Origin: Salminus brasiliensis
Lineage: Eukaryota; Chordata; Actinopteri; Characiformes; Bryconidae
NCBI RefSeq assembly: GCF_030463535.1
Contig: NC_132880.1
Location: forward strand, 33,839,842-33,903,841
Direction of reading: 5' to 3'
DNA: 64,000 nt
Of this stretch, positions 1 to 34,500 are shown one piece after another (the stretch's first letter is position 1; the number at the start of each line of letters is the position of its first letter). The position numbers were made by a program, and so were the translations under genes. The notes under the pieces are model-generated. The model was given only the letters and a program-made list of their open reading frames with translations. It ran no database searches and was not told the DNA's origin.

Positions 1-290
1 GTCACTTAAAGCACATAATGTGGATGGCCACACGTATACACTTACACACTTTTCAGGAAATAGATTTTTTGTGAATTTACTTCAGCAATATATAATATAG
101 TTCAAAATGTGCCTTTAGTAACATTGATAGTAACATTTATTTCGTTCACATGTGTACATCGGTTCAAGACAAATTAAATAAGTCAAATAAGAATTTTGAG
201 AAGTTTGAAGATTTTTGATTCATGTGGAATCAAAATGAGTGGCTTACACTGTGCAAAATACATGAACACATGCAACAAACTAGCACATAA

Positions 291-296
<6 letters not shown>

Positions 297-336
<40 letters not shown>
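297..336. repeat. (TA)n microsatellite
   Basis: About 20 uninterrupted TA units in the col9a1 intron at the left edge of the window. The rest of 1-1477 is AT-rich sequence with no recognised exon or element. Confidence 0.95.
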
Positions 337-340
<4 letters not shown>

Positions 341-1477
341 ATATGTACATGTAAAAACCATGGATGCTTTATTTTTTTAATGTTTGAAATGCCATTTTAC
401 ATTCATTTTATTGGTTACTTATTTTATTACTTTAAACTAGACTCCATATGTTATTGGTTTCAGTCAATACTTCAGTTTTTTGAGGAATAACAAGAAGGAA
501 TTCATGAATCAGTAATGTATGATGTAATTATTATTTTAATAATGTAATTATCTGTTTACATGAACATTTTGTCAAGGTCTCTACCCCAAGCCTGCTTTTA
601 AAATATAATGAGTAATAGTCATTTTACAATTTTAGTCATCTCAACACATCCGAGATTTCTTTCTTTTTCTATACTGTTTCATCTATTAGAATAGTATAGT
701 GTATTTACCTGCCACCATATTGCTTTTAACTTGAACTGTGATACAGTGATGTAAACATTTGTGAGCTAGTATGATTGTAACTGCAGCACACAAAAATACT
801 TATCTGACTAATGATTTTATAGAATGAAATCAGGGCTGCACACTGCATAATAGTTACAGCGCAAGTCATTTTTCATGATAGATCTACCAGAGGCAGAGTA
901 TATCTGCCAAATATAATTTATTTTACTCCAATTTTGGATACTCTGAGTGCGTTATTATTATCATTACATTCAGGTGATTTCTGGTGAAATGTCCAGTGTT
1001 TTTAATATTGCAGTATATATATCACAGGGGACAATATATTGCAATGTTAATTTTTTTCAGTATTGTGCAGCACTAATGAAAATAATAAATTGGCAGATAG
1101 CAAGAGCACAAATCGACCAATTTCACTACTGAAAACTGGGCCTCAGTTATACACAACATGCTGTAACTCCAGATTAGTCTTCAGTTTAGCGTTTGATGTA
1201 AAATACCCTCAAAGTTACTGACTTCATTGACCACACATCAGATAAAGACATACATCACTATTGAATAGTTGTACTAAATTCTTGGTAATATCCTTTAAAT
1301 TCAGTATCTCTGGTCTGCTTGGCAGTTTGACATTCTAATAAAGTTTACAGTAGAGATGAGAAGGACTATAGAGTGCATTAACCTTGAGAGGTACACATCT
1401 GAGAGTACAGATCTTGAATGCAATGGGACTTTTTTGTTTATCTGTATTTTATCATTCTTTCTCCATGCTTCTGTCAG

Positions 1478-25140
<23,663 letters not shown>

Positions 25141-25675
25141 AGCAGGCCATTCACTGCAGCCTGAGGACATCTAAGGGATAGAGAAACAGAGAAACAGAAA
25201 GACACACGGTCCTTTCCTCCACCGGACATCATCACGAGGGCAGGTGGAACGGTCAAGCGTGACTGCCTTTGCAGTTTAGTATGTGCATGTTGTGTGTTTG
25301 CGTATGTGTGTTTGTGTATACGTGTTTGTGATGGATGACTTCAGATGATTTGGTTACATCACTAAAAGCATTCGTCCAGTGCAAATCTCAAGGGGCTAGT
25401 TGGGGGTTGATGATCTGCCACCATCCCGCCAAAAACGCAGTGGGATGTGAAAGTACCATCAGTTTTGTAGAAGACATCAGCCCTGGACTAGACAATCTGT
25501 GATACCTTCATTCAACCATCGGTGCTGTTTCTCTTTTTTCCGTGGTCACTGCATATGTTTTTTGTTAATTATCATCTACAATTTTATGGCGAATCTGATT
25601 TATTATAAGAAGAACAAGATCACTGTTTCACCATTAGTAGACATTCCCATTAAAATGTGTACAAATTGTACCAGT

Positions 25676-25681
25676 AATAAA
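25676..25681 (+). promoter_or_regulatory. Candidate proximal polyadenylation signal of col9a1
   Basis: AATAAA followed by an A-run, about 540 nt after the col9a1 stop. It could give a short 3' UTR form. The A-run makes it also a likely internal priming site, so transcript data there should be read with care. Confidence 0.45.
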
Positions 25682-26141
25682 AAAAAGTCCAAAACTATAG
25701 TATATATCATTGTAATTTATTGTTAATTACCTCATGGAAGTGCTTGCCTGCTCTTAAACGAACAGTTGCTATGTACATTATGTCCCCTTTGTACTTCAAA
25801 ACAAAATGATCTGTGCTTCTGTTTGGTCAGAAACAGTATGTTATGCTCAGCAATATCACTGACTCAGTGCTGTAAATCTTTGTAAATGTGTGTGAATTTT
25901 ATATGAAGGGGTGGGTTTACCAGTATGATCGAAACCCAAGGTTAATGAATATAATCAGCATTCGGGATCAAGCTTTAAAAGAAAACTACGTGCCACTTTC
26001 AGGTCATTATGCGTTCTGTACTTTTAGCTGCAAAACAAAGACCTGATTATCTTCATTAACGCTATTTATTGGTGATTATTTGGTTCATCTGTAAACGCTC
26101 AAGGTTTCTTTTTTCCGTGCTTGTTCAGGACAATTCAAATC

Positions 26142-26147
26142 AATAAA
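26142..26147 (+). promoter_or_regulatory. Candidate distal polyadenylation signal of col9a1
   Basis: AATAAA about 1 kb after the stop. It is followed within about 40 nt by a GT-rich stretch (GTTTTGTAAGACTGAATGTT), the usual downstream context for cleavage. It sits about 350 bp before the minisatellite. Confidence 0.6.
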
Positions 26148-26499
26148 GAGGAACGTTTTGTAAGACTGAATGTTCTTCCGCATCTTGTGAAGTCAAGTCA
26201 AGCCACGTTTATTTGCTGACAGATGCTGTGTGATCGTTATACCATGAGACAAGCCTTTTCTGCCTAATCCATTCTTCTTAGTGGCACCTCAGTATTTTTA
26301 CTCAGTAAAAATATATATTAATTTGAAGCATTTGATCCAGCCCGTCTTGTAAAACGACCCATTTTATGTTCAGAAGAAATGTACAAAAAACAGGTGCAGG
26401 TGACTCCTCTTAGAGTCGACTCACAACAACCATCGATTCACAGCAGAGAGTCGACACTTTAAATTAAAAACGTTACTGTAACAAAAACTGTAAAATTTA

Positions 26500-27450
26500 G
26501 ATTTAATCTACACTCAAATGTGATCTTAACCTACACCTTAATCTATACTCAAATGTAATCTTAATCTACACTTTACATTAACCCGCCCCTCAATCTACCT
26601 AACCTAACTTTAACCCACACCCTAATCTACACCTAAACCTAATCTTAACCTAACCTTAACCCACACCCTAATCTACACCTAAACCTAATCTTAACCTAAC
26701 CTTAACCCACACCCTAATCTACACCTGAACCTAACATTAACCCACCTCTTAATCTACATCTAAACCTAATCTTAACCTAATCTTAACCCACACCTTAACC
26801 TACACCTAAACCTAATCTTAAACTAACCTTAATCCACACCCTAATCTACACCTGAACCTAACATTAACCCACCTCTTAATCTACATCTAAACCTAATCTT
26901 AACCTAACCTTAACCCACACCTTAATCTACACCTAAACCTAATCTTAAACTAACCTTAATCCACACCCTAATCTACACCTAAATCTAACCTTACCCAACC
27001 TCTTAATCTACACCTGAACCTAATCTTAACCCACACCTTAACCTACACCTTAATCTACCTCCAAACCTAATCTTAACCTAATTTTAACCCACACCTTAAT
27101 CTACACCTAAACCTAATCTTAACCTAACCTTAACCCACACCCTAATCTACACCTGAACCTAACATTAACCCACACCTTAATCTACCTCCAAACCTAATCT
27201 TAACCTAACCTTAACCCACACCTTAATCTACCTCTACACCTAACCTTAACCTAACCTTAACCCACACCTGAACCTAATCTTAACCCACACCTTAATCTAC
27301 ATCTAAACCTAATCTTAACCTAATCTTAACCCACACCTTAATCTACATCTAAACCTAATCTTAACCTAATCTTAACCCACACCTTAATCTACACCTAAAC
27401 CTAATCTTAACCTAACCTTAACCCACACCCTAATCTACACCTGAACCTAA
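26500..27450. repeat. G-poor minisatellite with telomere-like words, between the gene 3' ends
   Basis: About 950 bp of imperfect tandem repeats with a unit of about 46 bp (taacccacaccctaatctac, then acctaaacctaatcttaacc, then taacct) plus shorter and longer variants. The + strand has almost no G; its complement is A, G and T with almost no C. Words such as CCCTAA, CCTAA and TTAACC recall the C-strand of vertebrate telomeres (CCCTAA)n. It could be a degenerate interstitial telomere-derived array or an unrelated minisatellite. It ends abruptly at GAACCTAAGTCAAAATG. Confidence 0.9.
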
Positions 27451-28726
27451 GTCAAAATGAACACCTCCAGAATGAGCTTTTCACAAAGGAGTAAGTAGTG
27501 GGGTGAAACACATCATACAAACACTGAGGGTTGTGTATGCAACTGCGCAGGGTTGTGTACGCAGCTGCGTCCTGTGGCCTTACGTCTAATCCACATTTCT
27601 GTGCGACACAGAGCATCACATTCCCTTTTTTTCACTTCTGAATCTGTCACTAATAATGACCGCTTTGAAAGCAAGTGATCTTATGTTAATCAGCCCTTCT
27701 TTTACATCAAGGGTGCAGTCATTGCAAGTTTGTTGAAGCAGCTTAACTTGGATCAGGTTTCTAAAACACATTTCTCTTTTTTTTGCTGAAATTGTATTTA
27801 AAATGGGCAGCAGAAACGGTCTTAATAGAGTTAAACATATATGTTGCGTCTCAAAGCAGCTAGCCAGACAGTCCGCTTAGCCAGTCTGTCTGCTGCCTGG
27901 CCTTGGCTCTGGTTTGTCAGCGACTATCTGTCCCACACTGACGGCTAACAGACTGAGAGATATGCTAGGCTGTAAAAAATGAGAGGAGCACCATCCCGAC
28001 TCAAAAGACCAGACTCGCCCTCGAAGGTAGACAGATTGTCTATGAAGTCCATTTGGTTTTCTGAGCACATCCAGCAGTTTTGCGACAATAACCTGCTGTA
28101 AGATTTGCTGTTGCATCGTGAAGACAAAGCCCAGCACATCAGCTGTATTCTTTTTTCATTTCTCTTCTTTTTCTTTCTACTTCCATCACATCAACCTCCT
28201 TTATACAACAAAACAGATCCATCTAGATTCACAGTCTTGGTTCATGGTGGAAAATCAGCAATAATCCAATAATAGTGGCAGAATGCTGTGCAGCATGTGG
28301 ATACCCTCAGACCCTTTGGTTTCTTACAGAGGAAAGAAGAAAAACTTAAAAATGTTTTTTCAGGCAAATAGCACAAATTACAAATGATGCAGTGTCAGTG
28401 ATGATGTCCCACTGAAAATAATTTAAAATATATTAATTCAATATAGATCCAATCAACTGTTGGAGAGTCAGTGAGCCAGTGTTTTCCTTGCTTTATTATA
28501 TCCAATTAAAATCAGCCATCTCACCTCCGATACCTTGAGAATAGGAGATTCAGAGCAGAGGAAACACTGTGCGGTTCAGCGGGCCTGCAATCCAAAGCCG
28601 TAGTCAGTAGTCAGTAATATGTGCAGTATGATGTCAGAAAAGTAAAGAACGCGAGGGATCGGTGCTTTGTGGATACTGTTCGTTGGTGTTCCATTGAATG
28701 AATCCATACCAGCCTGCTTTAAAAAC

Positions 28727-28732
28727 TTTATT
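28727..28732 (-). promoter_or_regulatory. Candidate polyadenylation signal of col19a1
   Basis: TTTATT on the + strand is AATAAA on the - strand, about 2.6 kb after the col19a1 stop. A second one lies at 28492-28497. No canonical hexamer was seen closer to the stop, so the 3' UTR is long or a variant signal is used. Confidence 0.35.
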
Positions 28733-29013
28733 GCTTTTCTTATTTTTCATTAAAAAAATGATTTGCACACAAGTGGCTACAACATGAACAACACAATGGA
28801 TCCATAAGTAATGGTGGCTTCCCCCCCTTTTTTAAGCATGAGGTTTGTTACAGCATTGCAACATGAAGAGACAAACAGCAAGTCATTCTAGATCAGTTTG
28901 AGGTTCTGAGTCATTTTTATGTACGTTTGGGTAACCCTTGGTAGCTGAAAGCACTGTAAAGATTTTCTTTAAGGTGCATTATGTAGGATCTTCTAAGCTG
29001 AAACTGTACAAAT

Positions 29014-29075
29014 TAGGGGTGGGCAATATGGCAGATATTCTGTATCACAATACTGACATACATTTCCATAATACA
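29014..29075 (+). mobile_element. Truncated hAT-like element start
   Basis: It begins TAGGGGTGGGCAATATGG, the same start as the intact element at 38032. A matching right end was not seen before 29400. It hosts the nested element at 29079-29210; sequence resembling the element (tgtatcaca/ atattctg) continues on the right. Confidence 0.55.
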
Positions 29076-29078
29076 CTT

Positions 29079-29210
29079 TGGGTTGGTTTTCCAGACAGGG
29101 ATTAAGCCAAGTCCGGGACTATAAAGCACTCTAAATGGAAATCCAAATTTCCTTTGAAAGAAAAATACAGTCCTGAACTAGGCTTAATCCCTGTCTGGGA
29201 AACCGGCCCA
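29079..29210. mobile_element. Short inverted-repeat element, 132 bp
   Basis: The left end TGGGTTGGTTTTCCAGACAG and the reverse complement of the right end TGGGCCGGTTTCCCAGACAG agree at most positions, and the match runs about 42 bp inward (ggattaagcc). It is nested in hAT-like sequence and is a MITE-type element common in fish. Confidence 0.75.
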
Positions 29211-29928
29211 ATATGTATCACAATATTCTGACTCTGCATTCAATTTAAAAGGGGAAATTATGCTCTCTGTAAAGAAGCATGGAGTTGGTCAGTCGTCTTT
29301 AAGTTCTGACTATATCCATGATATGCTTATACATGTCAGGATAACAAAATGGATCTCAATAATGATACAATATCATCATTTTGCCACAATTCACTACAAA
29401 TTAGTAGGCAGTACTAATTACTAATTCCATTTTACGGACTAGGGATGCACAGTGAGAACAAAATCATATCAATATAAGCAGATAATTGTTAAAGAAAACA
29501 TTAATTGGTATCTGAAGGATATTGGATATTGGCATTGGATTTTTAGATTTGACCAAAAATTCATTACCATTCAGGTGTTAGTAGGTAGACATGGCACTGA
29601 CAGATATGTGTATGAAAAGTGTATTGAATATAGGCATCAGCAAAATATTCCCATCCCTAAAAGAGACTCTTTAAAAAAGTCTGATTAGATTTCTAATATT
29701 ACCATGCAGGTTAAATTGGTTCAAATGGCTTAAATACGCTGATGGACCTTCATTCCTACATAGTGCACCTTTAAATGACTCCAACTCCTAAAGCCTGAAG
29801 AAGGTGAAGAAGCCTGCTCCTCTCCCACAAGCACACATGCTTTAAAATCCCGAAACAGACACAGCCTAGAAGAAGTGGTTTGGCTCTTTTGTTTTAAAAA
29901 TCAAAGGCATCATACACACACCAGACAC

Positions 29929-29950
29929 ACACACACACACACACACACAT
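29929..29950. repeat. (CA)n microsatellite
   Basis: A run of CA units between the two gene ends, downstream of col19a1. Confidence 0.9.
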
Positions 29951-31318
29951 ACACATAGAGTTCTAAACGTCTGACAGAGAGAGGATAAAGTGCTGACTGT
30001 AAATGCATCAGGTTGGCATCTGGCTGGCACACAGCAGCGTGGTGAATGGTGTGAAATCAGGACAGCTTTCAGACTATGGGATGAAGACTAGAATACAGCT
30101 GATGGGAAAGCTGATGCCCTTTTCAGAATGAATATGAAAACACAGCAAAGAAAATCTGTGTGGAAGCACTTGGTTCACCTGAAAATGGTACAGTATATCA
30201 AACAAAGGAGTTCAAGTCTAAAAGGCATGAGAGTGGAGGTTTGAAAGGTTAATGGTACGAGGCCATGGATGGAAGTGACACTAAAAATTGCTCACAATAT
30301 CTTTCTATATGATTCTATAGCACAAAATTTCCCACTCAGAAAAAAGTCATTAACTTCAACATTTTTACAAAATATTGCCTTGTTTAGTGCTTTCTAAAAA
30401 TCCCACAACAGATCTGAGATGACACGGGCAAATATAATGACTCTCATGCTGATGCCAATCTATTACAAATGTATAAAAAGCCGTTACATATAAATACAAA
30501 TATGTACAACATAACCTCCAGGGAAATAGGCATCATTATATCTCGTTTGTACCTTTACAAGAGGATTAGGACAGAACCTTTTATATTAGGGAGCAATATC
30601 TGGCCCAAAATGAGATGGAAGGGACTTTCCTTTAGGGCGTCTTGATGAGGTTAATGTAAAAGGGAAAATATTCCAAAACGGACAGTGTGAAATATTTCTC
30701 AGCAAAGCAGTAAATCAGCAAAATGCAGCAGCTGCCAGGAAGACCCAAAACTGGAGGACTATTTGCAGCAAAAGCATTCCAGCACTAAAAAACACGGTGC
30801 AAATAGGGAGCGTTGGCAGGGAATAAAACCGGTTCATAGTCGAGCTTCTCACTGATGACACCATCGAAGCCAATAAATCAGTGTGTTGAAGGTAGTGAAG
30901 TTCTTTTTTTTTTGGTCAGGGCCCTCAATCTGGGAGTCTTCAGTCAAGCTTTAGTAAACAGAAACTCCAAATCAGAAAGTAGAGAACTCTAAATTAAAGA
31001 GAGGCATGACGGGTGATAATCCAGGTATTCCAAGAGAGTTTGTAGCTGTAATTGCAGGGAATCGATATCCTTTAGGCACTGGTTCTCCTTTAACAGATAG
31101 CTTATAGAACTCCTTTGGTGGTACGCCAGCACCCTGGCGCAGTAGCATTTGCCTTTGTATGGTGACACCAATGGCCATTAATTCCACTAGTTTTTCCAGG
31201 GATCTTCTAAGGTGCGTTAGCTGGCAGATTCAATATCATGATGAGAATGCTGATGTTTCAGTCTCATCCTTTTTCTTTCCCTCTCTCTTGTCCCCTCATA
31301 CTCTCTCATGTTCTCCCT

Positions 31319-31515
31319 TTAGTACATGGGGCCTTTGATTTGTGGGCCTTTAGGGTTGTACTCCACAGGCCCACTCATACAGTCAGAGGGGTGACAACGG
31401 CCATCTTTGCCCTTCTGTCCAGGGGCCCCTGGAGGTCCAGGAATACCGGGGATACCCTGTTGACCAGAGGGGCCTGGTGGTCCCATCTTACCATAGCCAG
31501 GTGCTCCAGGAATAC
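31319..31515 (-). CDS. col19a1: col19a1 terminal coding exon: COL1 end and NC1
   Basis: From the CCTCAG acceptor, 197 coding nt encode [20 protein letters not shown] and on to GRCHPSDC and a short tail ending IKGPMY, with TAA at 31319-31321. The Cys-x4-Cys pair and Lys-Gly-Pro tail match human COL19A1 NC1 (CNPSDC and MKGPFG from memory). The acceptor is preceded by a 17-C run on the coding strand. Confidence 0.95.
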
Positions 31516-34500
31516 CTGAGGGAAAGAAGGGGGGGGGGGGGGGGGTGAGGATATAAATAACTAACAAAAAATGTGGTACTTGACTTAACCTTGGTCGGCT
31601 ATTATTAGTTAAAGCTGTCTGTAATTCTAAATTATTTGATGTTAGCTATTTAAATTATGTATTGTATGTAAAACTGTAGATATAGGTTATTTGAATGACT
31701 GTGACATAACAAAATGTTGCAAAAGAAAGGTCAAACAACTCGAGCATGGACATACTCTCTGTATTCTGACCCATTCCACCACCACTTATCTAAGCTCTCA
31801 CCTGGAGCGCCTGGGGGTCCGGAATCTCCCATCTCTCCCACACCCTTATCTCCTTTCTCTCCTTTTACACCAGGTGGGCCTGCAGACACATTCCAGTTTT
31901 GAGTACAATATTGAGCCCAAGGCATACAGTGTTTATTCTTGTCAAAATCAGGACAGCGCTGCTCTTACCATGTGGGCCCATAGGTCCCTGTCTGCCCTCA
32001 CGCCCGATCTGTCCAGGACGGCCCGGCAGCCCTGGGGACCCCTGGATTCCTGGGTTTCCATCTTTTCCTGGGGGTCCAGGTCGTCCAGGCGATGCTACCA
32101 TCTCTACTGGCATCTGAATGCGTGACATGTAGTAGGCCATTCGCTCTGCGGCAAGAAGTAAATATCAAAGATGAATTGAAGATGGAACCTAAGACTTACA
32201 AACATGATGATAACTGGATTATTCATAGATTAGTCATAAATATTTTCCAGTGGAGCTTAGTTTGTCTACTTATGTAGGTACAAAAACAAGGTAACCTTTT
32301 AAACTCTAGGTTAATTTTCAATCCTAATGCAGAAATAATGTAAATAACTTAGTAATCGTCAGCATACTTTGTGAAGTTCCACAGGGTTCAATTTTAGGGC
32401 CTTTGAAACTGACATTAATTATGACAGCAATGTAGTTATGAGGGTGAAGAATATGGGCCAAGAAGTGTGGGCCAATGTGAGTTATTGATCACAAGGTTGA
32501 GGGTTCAATACCCCTCTTCACTAAGCTATACCTGTTTAGCCCTTGAGAAAGGCACTTCAACCCTTTCTACTTCAGGGGTGCTGTAGCATGACTGACTCTG
32601 GGCTCTGCCCCTTACCTTTCTAAGCTGGGATATGTAAAAAAAAGAAAAAGGTACTAAATTAAAATGTGCTACTGTTAAAGTATATAAGTGTCATTAATGT
32701 CATTAATTCCAATTAATTTGAACCACACGAAATAATGCAATCAATCATAATTAAATTTTTTAATCATTTAATAGTCCCAGCTGTTTGTCATATGCACCTT
32801 TATAATGAAATTCTCTTGTATTATGCATATGTATTATGATTAGGTACTGTAATGTGAAAGTAATTTATGTGTTCTGCCTCTACTCACAGAGACAAGCTGG
32901 CACTGTTTGGGGATGTTTGGGGTTATTTTAGTAACAGTTTCAGCTTTTCCTGGAAGAAATGTGTCTGTACTTTATATTCGAGGACAATTATATGAAAGCC
33001 AAGTGACAGCAGAGGTTCTCTCACCATCAAATATCTTTATGACCTGCTGTCTGATAAAAGACCTGATGTCCTCATAGTTGACAACAGCCTGAAAGAAGGG
33101 AAAGAATAGCACATTAAAACTGTTGTCCTACTGCCAGACAGTCTATTTTTAAACATGCTACTTTTGCAAAGTTGTTGTTCATGCAGCTGCAGTGTGGTTC
33201 AGATAAACTGGTGTTCAGCCTTACATCATTTCCTGGGATTCCTGGTGGTCCAGGGGAGCCAGACTGTCCAGGGGTTCCAGGGCTACCTCTCTCTCCACGT
33301 GGCCCTGTTGGTCCCATTAGTCCTCCAGAGTCTTTAGAGGAGAAAGGTCCTCCTCCTGGTGGTCCTGGACGTCCACGCTCTCCTGGTGGACCCCTCAGTC
33401 CTGGTGATCCTGCCTCACCCTGAGGAGCGAACATACAAGGCTATAAACTCAGGCAAGTGGTTAAAGGCTAATTTTTACTCCTTTTATGTACAGAAATGAA
33501 CATGTCCTTTCAAATGACGTAACCGTTACTTCCCACCTTTATGCTGTCATGGACGTTCACTGGACATGGATCATCCACTAGAGGGCAGTTCAGCGTCAAA
33601 CGTTTTTGACAACAACAAACATGGTGATGGCAGAGAAGGTCGTGATAATGTCTTTACTACATAAAAGAGGCATGAAAGAGGCAGCAGTGCAAACGGCTGT
33701 AAACTGTTGCTCTTCATCATGTCCATATGGCAGTGGTCATATCTCACTCGAACTATTGTCTACTGCCCCCACAATTTAAGACAAGACAACCATTTTCACC
33801 ATTCACCTGTTAAGACACAGATGAAATTGGGCCTCTAGTTGGGCCATTAGTGATCAAATACACACAGTGACAATGGGCCCATGTGTCTGGGCAGTAGGCA
33901 GCTGAGCAGGGAGGGTAATGGGTCTTGCTCAAGGGCCCAACAGTGGCAGCTTGGTGAGCTCGGGTATTAAACCCACAACCCTTTCAGAAATAACACAGCG
34001 CTCTATCCGCTGAGCCACCACTGCTCCTCAATTTGCAATGGTACTGCTACTTTCTATCCATGTCCGTAAGCTTTCGCAGAATGTCCACAAATGCAGACTA
34101 AATAAACGCAGAGTATAGCACTGAGCATAAATAAGCCTTAGGGGTAAATGAGCCTATAGTATCTGAGCAAAACCCGAAAGTAGTGCTCGTTTGCTCAGAA
34201 AACCACTACTATTAAACTAATGCAAATAACATCATTATTAAGAAAGTAGTGTAGTGATGCCAGTGTATGCCAATGTGTTCATTTAACCATTTCCAAATAT
34301 TTCCCCGAGCCCAATTTGAACTGTAGCTATCATCCAATACCTGACTTGGCTAATCAGTGCTTCATTAGGTTAAATCAAGCGTGCTGGTGGTGGAATTAAA
34401 CAAATAATTGGAGAGGCTGGAGCTGTGATGAGGTGAAAGCTGGAAACAAACATCTACATTCACATTTATGGAACTTCGCTGATGCTTTCTTTTACTGAAT

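Larger units (their letters stand above)
25141..26147 (+). other. col9a1: col9a1 3' UTR (inferred)
   Basis: The sequence from the TAG stop to the AATAAA at 26142-26147 has no splice sites in frame and no repeat element. An earlier AATAAA lies at 25676-25681. The UTR end is inferred from signals only; no transcript evidence is available. Confidence 0.6.
27451..31318. other. Intergenic region and col19a1 3' UTR
   Basis: No coding exon was recognised on either strand. The region holds unique sequence, a truncated hAT-like element with a nested inverted-repeat element (29014-29210), another hAT-like end near 29434 and a (CA)n run at 29929-29950. The part next to the col19a1 stop is expected to be its 3' UTR. 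The nearest canonical - strand AATAAA I found is at 28727-28732. Confidence 0.6.

Noticed and set aside
26500-27450. CRISPR-like regular repeats
   Set aside because: Units are contiguous and imperfect with no unique spacers, in a vertebrate genome; it is a minisatellite.
31691-33423. + strand frames with many Pro and Gly at 31691-32125 and 33172-33423
   Set aside because: They are antisense shadows of col19a1 exons; Gly-Pro codons (GGN/CCN) give Pro-Gly-rich frames on both strands.
33960-34026. Second tRNA-like sequence (GGTGGCTCAGCGGATAGAGC)
   Set aside because: It is also a SINE head, degenerate in the B box, and followed by SINE body.
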